Below, piece by piece: positions 25,987-34,982 of a stretch of 64,000 nucleotides of DNA; the first letter of the stretch is position 1, and each line of letters starts with the position of its first letter. The position numbers and the translations under genes were made by a program. The notes beneath the pieces were generated by a model that worked only from the letters and a program-made list of their open reading frames with translations, ran no database searches and was not told where the DNA came from. Origin of the DNA: UBA8524 sp964215915 (GTDB taxonomy: Bacteria; Bacteroidota; Bacteroidia; UBA8524); assembly GCA_964215915.1 (NCBI GenBank), contig CAXPEB010000046.1, positions 1 through 64,000 on the forward strand. Direction: 5' to 3'.

Positions 25987-26847
25987 TCAGTACTCCTTGA
26001 GGCTGATGTCCAGTGATTTCACGGAATGAGTTAGCGCTCCTACTGAAATGAAATCAACTCCGGTTGAGGCATAGACACGGATTGTGTCTTCAGTGATGCC
26101 TCCGCTGGCTTCCGTTTCCGCTTTCTTATCGATCAGTGCCACCGCTTCACGGAGTGCTTCGGGAGAAAAATTGTCCAGCATGATCCGGTCAACCTTACCG
26201 GTGTCCAGGGCCTGCTTTACCTCTTCCAGGTTCCGCGTCTCCACTTCAATCTTCAGGTCCAGTCCCTTTTTTTCCAGGTATTGAACGGTTCGTTCCACGG
26301 CAGCGCGTATTCCTCCCGCATAATCAATGTGGTTGTCTTTCAGCATGATCATGTCATACAGGCCCATACGGTGATTTTCCCCTCCTCCGGTCTTTACCGC
26401 CCATTTTTCAAGCAGGCGCAAGCCGGGTGTTGTTTTTCTTGTATCCAGCAGGCGGCAACCGGTGCCTTCAATCTTGGCTACCATTCTGGCTGTTGCCGTG
26501 GCTATGCCACTCAACCGCTGAATGAGGTTAAGCACGAGTCTTTCCGTTCTCAGTATGGCGTGCACGGAGCCCGATACGGTCAAAGCAATATCTCCTCTGC
26601 TTACTTTGTCACCATCCTGCAGCAACAAACTCACCTCCAAACCGGGGTCATTGTGCAAAAAGATCACGCGTGAGAGTTCCAGTCCGGCAATGACTCCCTT
26701 ATCCTTAACAATCATCCTGGCCTTTCCCCGGGTGCCCTGAGGGATGGATGCCAGGGATGAATGATCTCCACTGCCAATATCTTCTTTCAGAGCCTGGTCG
26801 ATAAATGCCAGTATGGTCGGTTGATTGAAGTCGAAGTTTGCCGTCAC
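25987..26847 (-). CDS. nadC: Nicotinate-nucleotide diphosphorylase (carboxylating)
   Basis: Converts quinolinate and PRPP to nicotinate mononucleotide, CO2 and PPi in de novo NAD synthesis. The 286 residues show the family motifs EDIGSGDHSS near the N-terminus, LNLIQRLSGIAT, LDTRKTTPGLR (quinolinate binding), MLKDNH and a C-terminal EASGGI glycine-rich loop. The start is a GTG at 26847, since no ATG lies near the conserved N-terminus. It follows the DUF4783 gene after 10 bp. Confidence 0.96.
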   Translation of the reverse strand: MTANFDFNQPTILAFIDQALKEDIGSGDHSSLASIPQGTRGKARMIVKDKGVIAGLELSRVIFLHNDPGLEVSLLLQDGDKVSRGDIALTVSGSVHAILRTERLVLNLIQRLSGIATATARMVAKIEGTGCRLLDTRKTTPGLRLLEKWAVKTGGGENHRMGLYDMIMLKDNHIDYAGGIRAAVERTVQYLEKKGLDLKIEVETRNLEEVKQALDTGKVDRIMLDNFSPEALREAVALIDKKAETEASGGITEDTIRVYASTGVDFISVGALTHSVKSLDISLKEY

Positions 26848-26857
26848 GCGGCAAATA

Positions 26858-27247
26858 TCAGGATTTTTCCACCTTTAGTTCGTGAATCCGCCAACCTTCA
26901 CCGCTATTATGCAGGTAAACCGTTATTCGGAATACCGTTCCGTTCCGGGATTCATAGGAATAGACTCCGTATGTTTTCTCGGAGTCCGGACCCCTGTGGC
27001 GGATAGCGACATTTTTTGGAGGATACTCCGTAAGGAAGCTTCCCAGTTGCTCTTCAACCTGAGCGGCGCTGATACGACCAGGCGTCATTCCGTGGATCTC
27101 AGCCTCCAGGTTAACTGCAAAATAATTCGAGACGTCATTGACATTGGCCCTTTGAAGCGATTCACGGATGTCATCCAGAACCGTTGTGCCGGCCGGCGGA
27201 GCGTGCAGTCCTGCCACAAGCAGGAACATGCTGCAAATGATTTTCAT
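26858..27247 (-). CDS. DUF4783 domain-containing exported protein
   Basis: 129 residues with a signal peptide and a small mature domain of alternating helix and strands that resembles the NTF2-like DUF4783 family of Bacteroidota (NYFAVNLEAEI, then YPPKNVAIRHRG). The family has no known function. The same arrangement, upstream of nadC, is what I recall from related genomes, but I cannot verify it here. It is divergent from upp across 55 bp. Confidence 0.7.
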   Translation of the reverse strand: MKIICSMFLLVAGLHAPPAGTTVLDDIRESLQRANVNDVSNYFAVNLEAEIHGMTPGRISAAQVEEQLGSFLTEYPPKNVAIRHRGPDSEKTYGVYSYESRNGTVFRITVYLHNSGEGWRIHELKVEKS

Positions 27248-27302
27248 GGATAGTAGTAACTTGGTTTCATCTTCAATTTAAGAAAAATCAATCGATTACA
27301 CC

Positions 27303-27956
27303 ATGCCCACCCGAACTTGCATCCTCAGTGAAGAGAACAGCCTGCTGAACGAATTTATGCGCGATCTGCGTGATGAAGAGATCCAGAAGGATCGTTTACG
27401 GTTCCGCAAAAACATTCAACGCGTCGGAGAGATTCTGGCCTATGAAATCAGTAAAACCCTCACGTTTGAGCCAAGCCGTGTTCACACTTCCCTGGGAATC
27501 AAAAAAACTATGAATTTCGACGAACAACCGGTGATCTGCTCGGTGCTCCGGGCCGGAATTCCTTTTCAGCTGGGACTGCTTGAATTCTTCGATCGGTCTG
27601 ATGCCGCATTCATTTCGGCATACCGGAAACACCATTCCGAAACAGAATTTGAGATCGTGGTACAGTACATGGCCACTCCCGACCTGAACGACAGAACCCT
27701 GATCCTGGCTGACCCCATGCTGGCTACCGGACAAAGCCTGGTGAGTACCTACCATGCCTTGTTGAAAAACGGGACACCCAAACGGCTCATCATAGCGGCA
27801 CTCATCGGAAGCACGGAAGGCCTGGAACATGTAAAAAGAGAATTACCGGAAGCCGATATCTTCCTGGCCGATTGCGACCCGGAGCTGAACGAACATGCCT
27901 ATATCGTACCCGGACTGGGGGATGCCGGAGACCTCGCTTTTGGAGAAAAGCTCTGA
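27303..27956 (+). CDS. upp: Uracil phosphoribosyltransferase
   Basis: Salvages uracil with PRPP to UMP. The 217 residues carry the PRPP-binding loop LILADPMLATGQS (near residues 139-151) and the C-terminal uracil-binding motif YIVPGLGDAGDLAFG. Length and motif order are normal for UPRTase. It is monocistronic as far as can be seen. Confidence 0.93.
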   Translation: MPTRTCILSEENSLLNEFMRDLRDEEIQKDRLRFRKNIQRVGEILAYEISKTLTFEPSRVHTSLGIKKTMNFDEQPVICSVLRAGIPFQLGLLEFFDRSDAAFISAYRKHHSETEFEIVVQYMATPDLNDRTLILADPMLATGQSLVSTYHALLKNGTPKRLIIAALIGSTEGLEHVKRELPEADIFLADCDPELNEHAYIVPGLGDAGDLAFGEKL

Positions 27957-28025
27957 ATCAACTGATTTTCAGTCTGGCATGAAGTCTGTTCCGTTTTGGC
28001 TTCATCCCCTAAAACCAGCCTTTCT

Positions 28026-30479
28026 ATGAAAAAAGTGTTACCCCTTATCTTCTGGGTTACACTCTGTGTAAGTCCGGAACACCTTCTGGGTCAATGGGAA
28101 AACCTCCTTCCGGAACAAGGCTACAGTGCCCGCTCAGCGTATGTTTTCATTAAGGACGAAAGCACCGCATTCCTGTTTCCAACCGATGGATTGGGCTATT
28201 TCTTATACAGCGAGGATGCAGGTAAAACCTGGGATCAGCTTCCCCTTCCTTCGCCCTTTGCCAATGGAATACTGAACGTATGTGTCGCCAGCACTTCACA
28301 CCTTTGGGCCGGGAACCGTTCCGGGGCGCTCTTGCACAGCACCGACGGTGGGATTACCTGGGACATGCGGTTTCTGGGTCATCCCATTATTTCCATCAGT
28401 TTCTATGATGAACTAAACGGCTGGGTGCTCCTGGAAAACCAGGAGCTCAGGCATACGCAGGACGGAGGAAAATCCTGGTCTGTTTATACATGCCCCTTCA
28501 CATATATTTATGCTGTTGGCCGATACGAGCTTCTTGCCGGCCAGTACGGTTATTTTACTTCGCGCTCAAAAGACTTCGGTAAAACCTGGGAATACATTGG
28601 CACCCCCTTCAAACCCAACTCCGAAGAAGGGGCCGCCTATTTCGCAACCACAGAACTCTGTAACATAGCCGGGGCACATACCACCAAACCCAGTGGTGTC
28701 TATTCTGCCCGTGAAAGGCAGTACTACAATACAGGAGATGGAAGTATCATTCATTCCACCTATTCGGTTGACCCGGAACATACCTGGACCAACTTCCATC
28801 AGCAGGGTGTTTATTTCAATACAAGCTCCCCAAAAGGAAAAGCCTTACTCCCCACCCAGTCCTCTACGGTTGATTTAGGTTTTTTCGATCAGAACAAAGG
28901 ACTTGCCTACGCAGATAACCGGATATACCGAACCGAAGACGGGGGGCAGAGCTGGAAAGAGATCCATACGTTGGTGAAGTCAGACGTCAGGTATCAGAAC
29001 CTGGTGTTTAAATCGGCAGATACCGCATACGTTCTGGCTACCTATAGCCTACAGAACGGGAGTTCCGGGTCCAATGTTTTCAGAAGTACCGATGGGGGTT
29101 ACACCTGGAATCCGTTTTTTTCCGGTCAAAGTACCTTTTTCAGCAGCATGACCCTAAAAGAGAACCTGCTCTATCTGGCTTCTTCCAACACAGACGGGAC
29201 ACTTCTGGAACTTGACTTAAGCACCCAACAAACCCGGGATACCCTTATCGCCAACACCTCTTTCTACAGCATAATTTCCATTCCTCAAGGGCCGGTTGTC
29301 GCTGTGGGAAAACGCGGTATCATCTACCGAATGGCTTCCACCTCTTCTAACTGGGAACCGATTCCCTTTCCGGATACCCTGGACCTTTTTGCCTTAGGAA
29401 AGGCCCAAAACGATCACACCCTGTTTTTATCCAGCAGCGCTATCCTTGGAAAGATTTACAAGAGCCATGATTCGGGAAAAACCTGGCTGCCGGTTGCCTT
29501 ACCCACCAGCCAACACCAGGGGTTCTGTATGCGTTTCCGGAACAAAGACACCGGTATCCTGGTAACCCGCAATTTGTATCCTCCCTTCGATAACGGCATT
29601 CTAACAACCACGGATGGTGGACAGAACTGGGACTTTCAACGGGTTAATACGTCCAAGGATCCGTTTGATGTCGTTTTTGATATTTATTATGACGAAGAGA
29701 TCATGCTGCTGTATTCCGAATCAAGCATCTACAGACAGCTTAATACCGGGGCATTTAAAAGAGAATACAAGTACACATTCGGGTGCCCAACAGGAATCGT
29801 AAAAAGCCCGAAAGGTCAGATCTTCGCTCCATGCCGGTCCAACCACTTCCTCGCACGGTATACCCTGTCGCCTTTTGATCTTGCACTTCCGGAAAACGCC
29901 GCCCGTATCAACCTGGAGGAAAATGGCTCTGTTTTATTCTCCTGGGAAAGGGTAAGCGGAGCCTACGATTACTGGTTGCGGTTTGAAAACGGGGACAGTC
30001 TGTACATTGAAAGGCTCGGGGACTACATGCAACCCGACGACAGCCCCTACTACACCTATGAAATGTCTCCCCGACGGGTATGGAACATGATTCATCGCCT
30101 CGGGCTTCAGGAAACCTCTGGCACCGTTCAATGGTCGGTGTGGGCCATCAATACGGAAGACACCGTTAAAAACCCGGAAAAAAGAACCCTGGTTTACCAA
30201 AATTCCGGAGATCCGGATTCAAAAGCCAACCTGGAATTTGTACTGATTCCAAACCCGGCCAGCGAGCAGGTGGTAGTTAGTTTGAAACAACCGGTTTCCG
30301 GGGCCTTACACGTTGAGCTACTCGATGCTACGGGTAGAACCCTTCATTCCATCCATGAAGAAAATTGCCAATGCGACGGGCGGAAAATAAATTTGCAGCA
30401 TCTTAGTCAGGGTGTTTACCTGATACGGGTTCGTACCGGCGACCGGCAACAAACACATAAACTGGTGGTTGGTAAATAA
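28026..30479 (+). CDS. Large secreted YCF48/BNR-repeat protein with T9SS type A sorting domain
   Basis: 817 residues: signal peptide (1-21), a long beta-propeller region of YCF48-like or BNR-like units (repeated SxDxGxTW, as in SEDAGKTWDQL, STDGGITWD, TEDGGQSWKE, TTDGGQNWD), then a beta domain. The C-terminal T9SS sorting domain of about 80 residues contains IPNPASEQVVVSL and LSQGVYLIRV. Surface or secreted location is inferred; the ligand is unknown. ATG 28026 starts the signal peptide. Confidence 0.88.
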   Translation: MKKVLPLIFWVTLCVSPEHLLGQWENLLPEQGYSARSAYVFIKDESTAFLFPTDGLGYFLYSEDAGKTWDQLPLPSPFANGILNVCVASTSHLWAGNRSGALLHSTDGGITWDMRFLGHPIISISFYDELNGWVLLENQELRHTQDGGKSWSVYTCPFTYIYAVGRYELLAGQYGYFTSRSKDFGKTWEYIGTPFKPNSEEGAAYFATTELCNIAGAHTTKPSGVYSARERQYYNTGDGSIIHSTYSVDPEHTWTNFHQQGVYFNTSSPKGKALLPTQSSTVDLGFFDQNKGLAYADNRIYRTEDGGQSWKEIHTLVKSDVRYQNLVFKSADTAYVLATYSLQNGSSGSNVFRSTDGGYTWNPFFSGQSTFFSSMTLKENLLYLASSNTDGTLLELDLSTQQTRDTLIANTSFYSIISIPQGPVVAVGKRGIIYRMASTSSNWEPIPFPDTLDLFALGKAQNDHTLFLSSSAILGKIYKSHDSGKTWLPVALPTSQHQGFCMRFRNKDTGILVTRNLYPPFDNGILTTTDGGQNWDFQRVNTSKDPFDVVFDIYYDEEIMLLYSESSIYRQLNTGAFKREYKYTFGCPTGIVKSPKGQIFAPCRSNHFLARYTLSPFDLALPENAARINLEENGSVLFSWERVSGAYDYWLRFENGDSLYIERLGDYMQPDDSPYYTYEMSPRRVWNMIHRLGLQETSGTVQWSVWAINTEDTVKNPEKRTLVYQNSGDPDSKANLEFVLIPNPASEQVVVSLKQPVSGALHVELLDATGRTLHSIHEENCQCDGRKINLQHLSQGVYLIRVRTGDRQQTHKLVVGK

Positions 30480-30524
30480 TTATACCCGGAAGCGTAACAA
30501 CGACCGGGGTTTTCTTATCCATCC

Positions 30525-31223
30525 ATGAAAGGAAAACTGCGACATCTCTTTTTCGACCTTGATCATACCCTCTGGGACTTCGAGACCAATTCCAATGCAA
30601 CACTTTCCGAGTTGTTTACCGAATACCGGTTGGAAGAGCACGGTTTGTTTGACCTGGACGGTTTTATGACGGTTTACAAAGAGATTAACCATAGCCTTTG
30701 GGACCAATACAACCGGAATCAGCTTGGAAAAGAAGAGTTACGGAATCGGCGTTTCCGGGACACCTTTAACCGGCTTGGGCTAGAAGAAATCCATCATCCG
30801 TTTGATTTTTCCGATCAATACATTCACCGGTGCACACTAAAACCGGCCTTGTTCCCGGGCGCTCATGAGGTGCTTACGGAACTACAGAAACGGTATTCGA
30901 TGAGCATCATCACCAATGGTTTCCCCGAATCGCAACACCGGAAAATGACCGCATCCGGATTGCTCCCCTATTTTGATCACCTGATCATCTCGGAAGAAGT
31001 GGGGTTTGCCAAACCGCACCCCGGAATCTTTCAGGCAGCCCTTGATCGCTCCGGAACGGCCACAGAAGAAGTCATCATGATCGGAGATAACCTGCACGCT
31101 GATATTGAAGGAGCGCAAAAAGCCGGTATCACTGCCATTTGGTTCAACCCGGATAAAAATCCGGGCCCGAAAGAACCCCTCCTTCAAATTCATGACTTGA
31201 ATACACTCCTGGAGCTGATATAA
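30525..31223 (+). CDS. HAD family nucleotidase, YjjG-like
   Basis: 232-residue haloacid dehalogenase-type phosphatase. Motif I is FFDLDHTLWD near residue 8, motif II is ITNGFPE, Lys is in the GFAKPHPGIF segment, and motif IV is IGDNLHADIEGA. This pattern matches YjjG-type pyrimidine nucleotidases, which remove non-canonical nucleotides. Cytoplasmic. It lies 45 bp after the T9SS gene. Confidence 0.85.
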   Translation: MKGKLRHLFFDLDHTLWDFETNSNATLSELFTEYRLEEHGLFDLDGFMTVYKEINHSLWDQYNRNQLGKEELRNRRFRDTFNRLGLEEIHHPFDFSDQYIHRCTLKPALFPGAHEVLTELQKRYSMSIITNGFPESQHRKMTASGLLPYFDHLIISEEVGFAKPHPGIFQAALDRSGTATEEVIMIGDNLHADIEGAQKAGITAIWFNPDKNPGPKEPLLQIHDLNTLLELI

Positions 31224-31249
31224 ATCAGGACGCATTTCCCATCAAATCT

Positions 31250-31257
31250 TAAATTTG
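31250..31257 (+). promoter_or_regulatory. TAnnTTTG -7 promoter element of the ferredoxin reductase gene
   Basis: TAAATTTG, 9 nt before the ATG at 31267, predicting a leader of about 5 nt. Confidence 0.6.
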
Positions 31258-31266
31258 CACCGATTT

Positions 31267-32271
31267 ATGATTACGACCGATATCTGCATCATCGGAGCCG
31301 GTCCTGTTGGACTCTTCGCCATTTTCGAAGCAGGGTTGCTGAAACTCCGCTGTCATCTGGTGGACGTATTGCCCCAGGTAGGCGGGCAGCTCTCCGAAAT
31401 ATATCCGAAAAAACCCATTTACGATATTCCGGGTTACCCCGAGGTTCTTGCCCAGGACCTGATCGATAACCTGATGAAACAGGCCGAGCCCTTCAAGCCC
31501 ACCTTTACCCTTGGTGAAAAGGCTGAGCGTATTGAAAAACTGGAGGATGGCTCTTTTATCACCCACACTTCCGATGGTACGGAGATTCACAGCAAAGTGA
31601 TCTGCATTGCCGGCGGACTGGGGGTTTTTGAACCGCGCAAACCGGATATTGAGAACCTGACCCTTTTCGAAGGCAAGGGAGTGAATTACATGATCAAGGA
31701 TCCGGAGCTTTACCGGAACAAGAAGGTGGTACTTGCCGGAGGCGGAGATTCTGCGCTTGACTGGGCCATCTATCTTTCCGATGTGGCTTCCGAATTGTCC
31801 CTTGTACACCGCAATAACAGTTTCCGCGGAGCTCCGGATTCGGCAGAAAAAGTGCTGGCCCTTGCAGAAACAGGGAAAATTCGTCTCCTGCTCAACTCCA
31901 ACCTCACGCGTATTAACGGAAACGGGGTACTCCGGGAAGTTAGCATCCTGGACAAGGAAAAGAAGGAAACCGTACTGGATACCGATTACCTTATCCCCCT
32001 GTTCGGACTGAGCCCGAAACTGGGACCCTTGGAAAACTGGGGACTGGAAATTGAAAACGGTGCTATCAAAGTCAATACGAAAGATTTCGAGACCAATATC
32101 GACGGGATTTATGCTATCGGGGATATCAACACCTATCCGGGTAAACTAAAGTTGATTCTCTGCGGTTTCCATGAGGCGGCACTGATGTCACACGGAGCCT
32201 ACCGCCGGATCAATCCGGGGAAAGTCCTCAATCTCAAATACACCACCGTTAACGGCGTTCAGGCATTCTGA
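31267..32271 (+). CDS. Ferredoxin--NADP(+) reductase, type 2 (thioredoxin reductase-like)
   Basis: 334-residue FAD/NAD(P)-dependent oxidoreductase that passes electrons between NADPH and ferredoxin. The FAD fold is GAGPVGLFA near residue 9, the NADPH fold is LAGGGDSALDWA, and a C-terminal AIGDIN closes the FAD site. It lacks the CxxC redox pair of thioredoxin reductase, which is typical of YumC-type FNRs. ATG 31267 is chosen over a TTG at 31255 that overlaps the promoter. The ferredoxin gene begins in its stop codon, which supports the partner assignment. Confidence 0.93.
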   Translation: MITTDICIIGAGPVGLFAIFEAGLLKLRCHLVDVLPQVGGQLSEIYPKKPIYDIPGYPEVLAQDLIDNLMKQAEPFKPTFTLGEKAERIEKLEDGSFITHTSDGTEIHSKVICIAGGLGVFEPRKPDIENLTLFEGKGVNYMIKDPELYRNKKVVLAGGGDSALDWAIYLSDVASELSLVHRNNSFRGAPDSAEKVLALAETGKIRLLLNSNLTRINGNGVLREVSILDKEKKETVLDTDYLIPLFGLSPKLGPLENWGLEIENGAIKVNTKDFETNIDGIYAIGDINTYPGKLKLILCGFHEAALMSHGAYRRINPGKVLNLKYTTVNGVQAF

Positions 32272-32594
32272 TGGAAAACGTGATCACCGTAAAGGTTGAG
32301 GAAGCTGACGGCAGTTTCACTCCCATTGAAGTGCCCACGGATATGAACCTGAGCCTTATGGAAGTTCTGAAAGGTAGCGGATATCCCATTGAGGCTACTT
32401 GCGGGGGAATGGCCTTATGTGCCACCTGCCATGTACAGGTTCTGGAAAACCCGGGCTTACCGGACCCCAATGATGCCGAGCTGGATATGCTGGATATGGT
32501 GCCTAACCTGACTGACGAAAGCCGCCTCAGTTGCCAGATCCATCCGGATAACTCCATGGATGGACTCTGCGTACGTATCCTGGGAGATCACTGA
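32271..32594 (+). CDS. 2Fe-2S ferredoxin (adrenodoxin type)
   Basis: 107 residues. The cluster ligands are the three cysteines of ATCGGMALCATCH plus the Cys of LSCQIH, the spacing of adrenodoxin/vertebrate-type [2Fe-2S] ferredoxins. It is translationally coupled to the ferredoxin reductase and overlaps the convergent minus-strand lipoprotein gene by 7 bp at its 3' end. Likely electron carrier between the reductase and unknown acceptors. Confidence 0.95.
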   Translation: MENVITVKVEEADGSFTPIEVPTDMNLSLMEVLKGSGYPIEATCGGMALCATCHVQVLENPGLPDPNDAELDMLDMVPNLTDESRLSCQIHPDNSMDGLCVRILGDH

Positions 32595-33007
32595 AGCGTG
32601 TCCCGAAGGATAAACTCCTGGTTTCTGTATGAAAACTTCCAGTCCGCCACCACTCCGGGGTACATCATCGTTGGGATGATGTAGTCGAAGATGAAGTAGG
32701 TCTCGCCGTTCTCTGTCCTGGCTTTGAAACTTTTGGCCTGATAGCATTCCTCGCCGTTGTCAAGCTGCAACCAATAGGAAACAATGGAATCGGGCGGTGG
32801 CGCATTGCCTTTCAACCGTACTTGTAACTCTTGTTGTCCGATAAGCCTGATCTCCGTGGCATATCTGACCTGATTCAGCGAAGCAGAGTCCCCGGCTGCC
32901 GGGTGACCTTCGCAGACATTCTCGTGAAACTGCTTGGTATCTGTCTTGTTACAGGCATATACCACAAGCAGAACGAGGCTAAGGATAAGTAATGTTCTTT
33001 TGGTCAT
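32588..33007 (-). CDS. Hypothetical lipoprotein
   Basis: 139 residues with a signal peptide and a lipobox ending in Cys19 (VVYAC). The mature domain is small, with a Cys pair (CEG and EECYQA). Beta strands dominate, with a Tyr-rich C-terminus. No known family is recognised. It precedes nothing on its strand and overlaps the ferredoxin 3' end convergently. Confidence 0.6.
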   Translation of the reverse strand: MTKRTLLILSLVLLVVYACNKTDTKQFHENVCEGHPAAGDSASLNQVRYATEIRLIGQQELQVRLKGNAPPPDSIVSYWLQLDNGEECYQAKSFKARTENGETYFIFDYIIPTMMYPGVVADWKFSYRNQEFILRDTLQ

Positions 33008-33044
33008 GGATATTCAAATTTAAACATCCATGCAGGAAGGACAA

Positions 33045-33602
33045 TTACTTCTTCAGGGTAAGTACCCCTTTCACGTGGACATCGATAACCTCTGCTATAT
33101 TTTTCACCACGATGCTGGGCACCTCAATATTATGATCAACCAGCTTCACCTGGAAATCGGAGCTGAAATCCAGCTTCCCATTTTTAACCGTTGCTTTAAC
33201 CGGTATTTCCCGGGGTTGTTTTACCCCATGGATCTCCAGGGTTCCTTTGGAAGTAAATGAATACTCTCCATCCTTAAGCAGGTCAATATCCTCCACAATC
33301 TCTCCGGAAAAGGTACCGTTCGGGTACTTTTCACTCTCCATGTAGTTTTCATTAAAATGCTCCTGCATGAGTGATTTCTCGAACTCAAAACTGGTCATCA
33401 ATACCTTGAAGGCAAATTTGCGGGTCTCCGGGTTCAACACGGCCGCATAGATCTCTGTTTTGGCTTCAATATTCTCCACGGGGGTTTCCGAAAAGAAGCT
33501 GATGCTGCCGGATTCGAAAACATACAGTTTACTGAGTGTTGTAGCCTGCAGGTGCAGGGCGATCAGGCCTGTGAGGACCAGCAGGTTTCTTAATTTTTTC
33601 AT
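33045..33602 (-). CDS. YceI family periplasmic protein
   Basis: 185 residues: signal peptide then the YceI lipocalin-like barrel, recognised by the strands around YESGSISFFSETPVE, YPNGTFSGEI and LTIHG-like LEIHGVKQPREI. YceI proteins bind polyisoprenoid or long acyl chains in the periplasm. ATG 33602 (MKKLRN) starts the signal peptide; upstream codons lie in the DUF5777 gene. It is the last gene of a three-gene run with DUF5777 and a cytochrome c-like lipoprotein. Confidence 0.9.
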   Translation of the reverse strand: MKKLRNLLVLTGLIALHLQATTLSKLYVFESGSISFFSETPVENIEAKTEIYAAVLNPETRKFAFKVLMTSFEFEKSLMQEHFNENYMESEKYPNGTFSGEIVEDIDLLKDGEYSFTSKGTLEIHGVKQPREIPVKATVKNGKLDFSSDFQVKLVDHNIEVPSIVVKNIAEVIDVHVKGVLTLKK

Positions 33603-33612
33603 ACGTAAAACA

Positions 33613-34491
33613 TTAAAGTGAGAATACCCTGGAAACATTAAAACCGAAGCGGAACATCCCTTCACCGAATTCCCGGTTGTTGGTAGGCAGGAACTGTGCC
33701 TCGTTCACCTCGAAAGAATTGACAAGGAACAGCTGGAAAACGTGGCCTCCCGTTTCTATGTCTACCCCAAAACCGAAATGATCGTAAAAATTCTCCATTC
33801 GGTTCAATGACTTGGCGTACTCGGCGGTAAGGGCAACCCGTTTGGTGATTTTCACTCTTCCCGAAAGCCCCAGCGCGATCTGGTCATTTGCTTCTTCCCG
33901 GAAGCGCACCAGGTTACGGTGGATATGCGCGATATCGAGTTGCAGTGAAAACCTGGACCCGAATTTCCTGGCTACCATAAGCTGATTGACGTAACTCATC
34001 CGGTTAAGGAAATCGTCATATCGGCCGTCCGCATTCTTTTTTGGTTCATGCGTTACATTCATTTTGCCCAGGTACGTCATGGTAATGGGCATCCGGTTGT
34101 CGGTCGTTTGTTTCAGAATCTGGTATTTCACGTTGCCGTCTACCAGTTTCTGGTTATTGGTTCGGCCCAACCCGACAGAAAGACGGTCGGTCAGGCTGTA
34201 ATCAAATTGCAGGTATAGCGCCACGGGCCCGTCCAGACCGAAAAGTGTAAACCCGGAGCCTTCCGTTTCAAAGTCACCGAAACGGTGAGCAATACGGAAT
34301 TCCAGCGTGTTTTTTCCCATCACCTCCACGGTGGGAAGGTTGATCAGGCGTGTTCCTTTGAACGTAGCATACACATAGGAGGGCTTATCCGTTTCCTGCG
34401 AATCCAGCATGTTCAACAGATCATCTTCTTCCTGTGCCCTAAGCAGGGTAAAGGCCAACAGGCCTGTAATTGCCAGTAGTAGTTTTTTCAT
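33613..34491 (-). CDS. DUF5777 family outer-membrane beta-barrel protein
   Basis: 292 residues with a signal peptide ending near LRAQE and alternating barrel strands. The YATFKGTRLINLPTVE and FRIAHRFGDF stretches are typical of DUF5777, found in Bacteroidota near YceI and cytochrome-like proteins. Function unknown. It starts 3 bp after the lipoprotein stop and is followed by yceI after 10 bp. Confidence 0.85.
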   Translation of the reverse strand: MKKLLLAITGLLAFTLLRAQEEDDLLNMLDSQETDKPSYVYATFKGTRLINLPTVEVMGKNTLEFRIAHRFGDFETEGSGFTLFGLDGPVALYLQFDYSLTDRLSVGLGRTNNQKLVDGNVKYQILKQTTDNRMPITMTYLGKMNVTHEPKKNADGRYDDFLNRMSYVNQLMVARKFGSRFSLQLDIAHIHRNLVRFREEANDQIALGLSGRVKITKRVALTAEYAKSLNRMENFYDHFGFGVDIETGGHVFQLFLVNSFEVNEAQFLPTNNREFGEGMFRFGFNVSRVFSL

Positions 34492-34494
34492 CGC

Positions 34495-34866
34495 TTATTC
34501 CGGTTTGCCAGCAGCTATCCAAGCCCTGATTTTACTGATATTACATTCACTGAATTTCGGTCCTCCGGGAGGCATATATCTGGCCGCGGGCTCATTGGGC
34601 AGCCAGGACAGGCTGGTGAGCATTTTCTCCGCATGACCGGAAACATCGTGGTACGTTTCAAGGATGATCCCTCCATTGGCGGTTTGCGCACTGTGACAGC
34701 TAAGACAGGTGCTGCTGGAGATCATAACGGAGATGTCTTTGGTGTACGTGACAGAGAGCGAGTCACAGCCTCCCAGGTTTTTCGGAAGGTCCTCTTCGTT
34801 GTTGCTGACACAGCTCACCATCAGGGTAAAGGCAAGAGCGGCAGTCAAAACCACAAGTTTATTCAT
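34495..34866 (-). CDS. Cytochrome c-like lipoprotein with one CxxCH heme motif
   Basis: 123 residues: signal peptide, lipobox ending in Cys19, then a single covalent heme-binding site CLSCH near residue 54, and a candidate distal Met ligand in ARYMPPGGP. This is the usual layout of a small, lipid-anchored periplasmic cytochrome. It leads the operon with DUF5777 and yceI, so the three products may work together at the outer membrane. Confidence 0.85.
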   Translation of the reverse strand: MNKLVVLTAALAFTLMVSCVSNNEEDLPKNLGGCDSLSVTYTKDISVMISSSTCLSCHSAQTANGGIILETYHDVSGHAEKMLTSLSWLPNEPAARYMPPGGPKFSECNISKIRAWIAAGKPE

Positions 34867-34982
34867 GAGTTCAAGTTTAGTTTTTGTTTGTTATTCCGGT
34901 TATTCTTAATCTACTTACGATACCGTCGGCTTAACGGATTCGTGTTATCCTTTTACCTCGCTTATGATTAACTTGCGCCACC

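Noticed and set aside
33067..33082. parS-like sequence with a CACGTG core in the YceI gene
   Set aside because: Only 11 of 16 positions match; no palindrome beyond the core.
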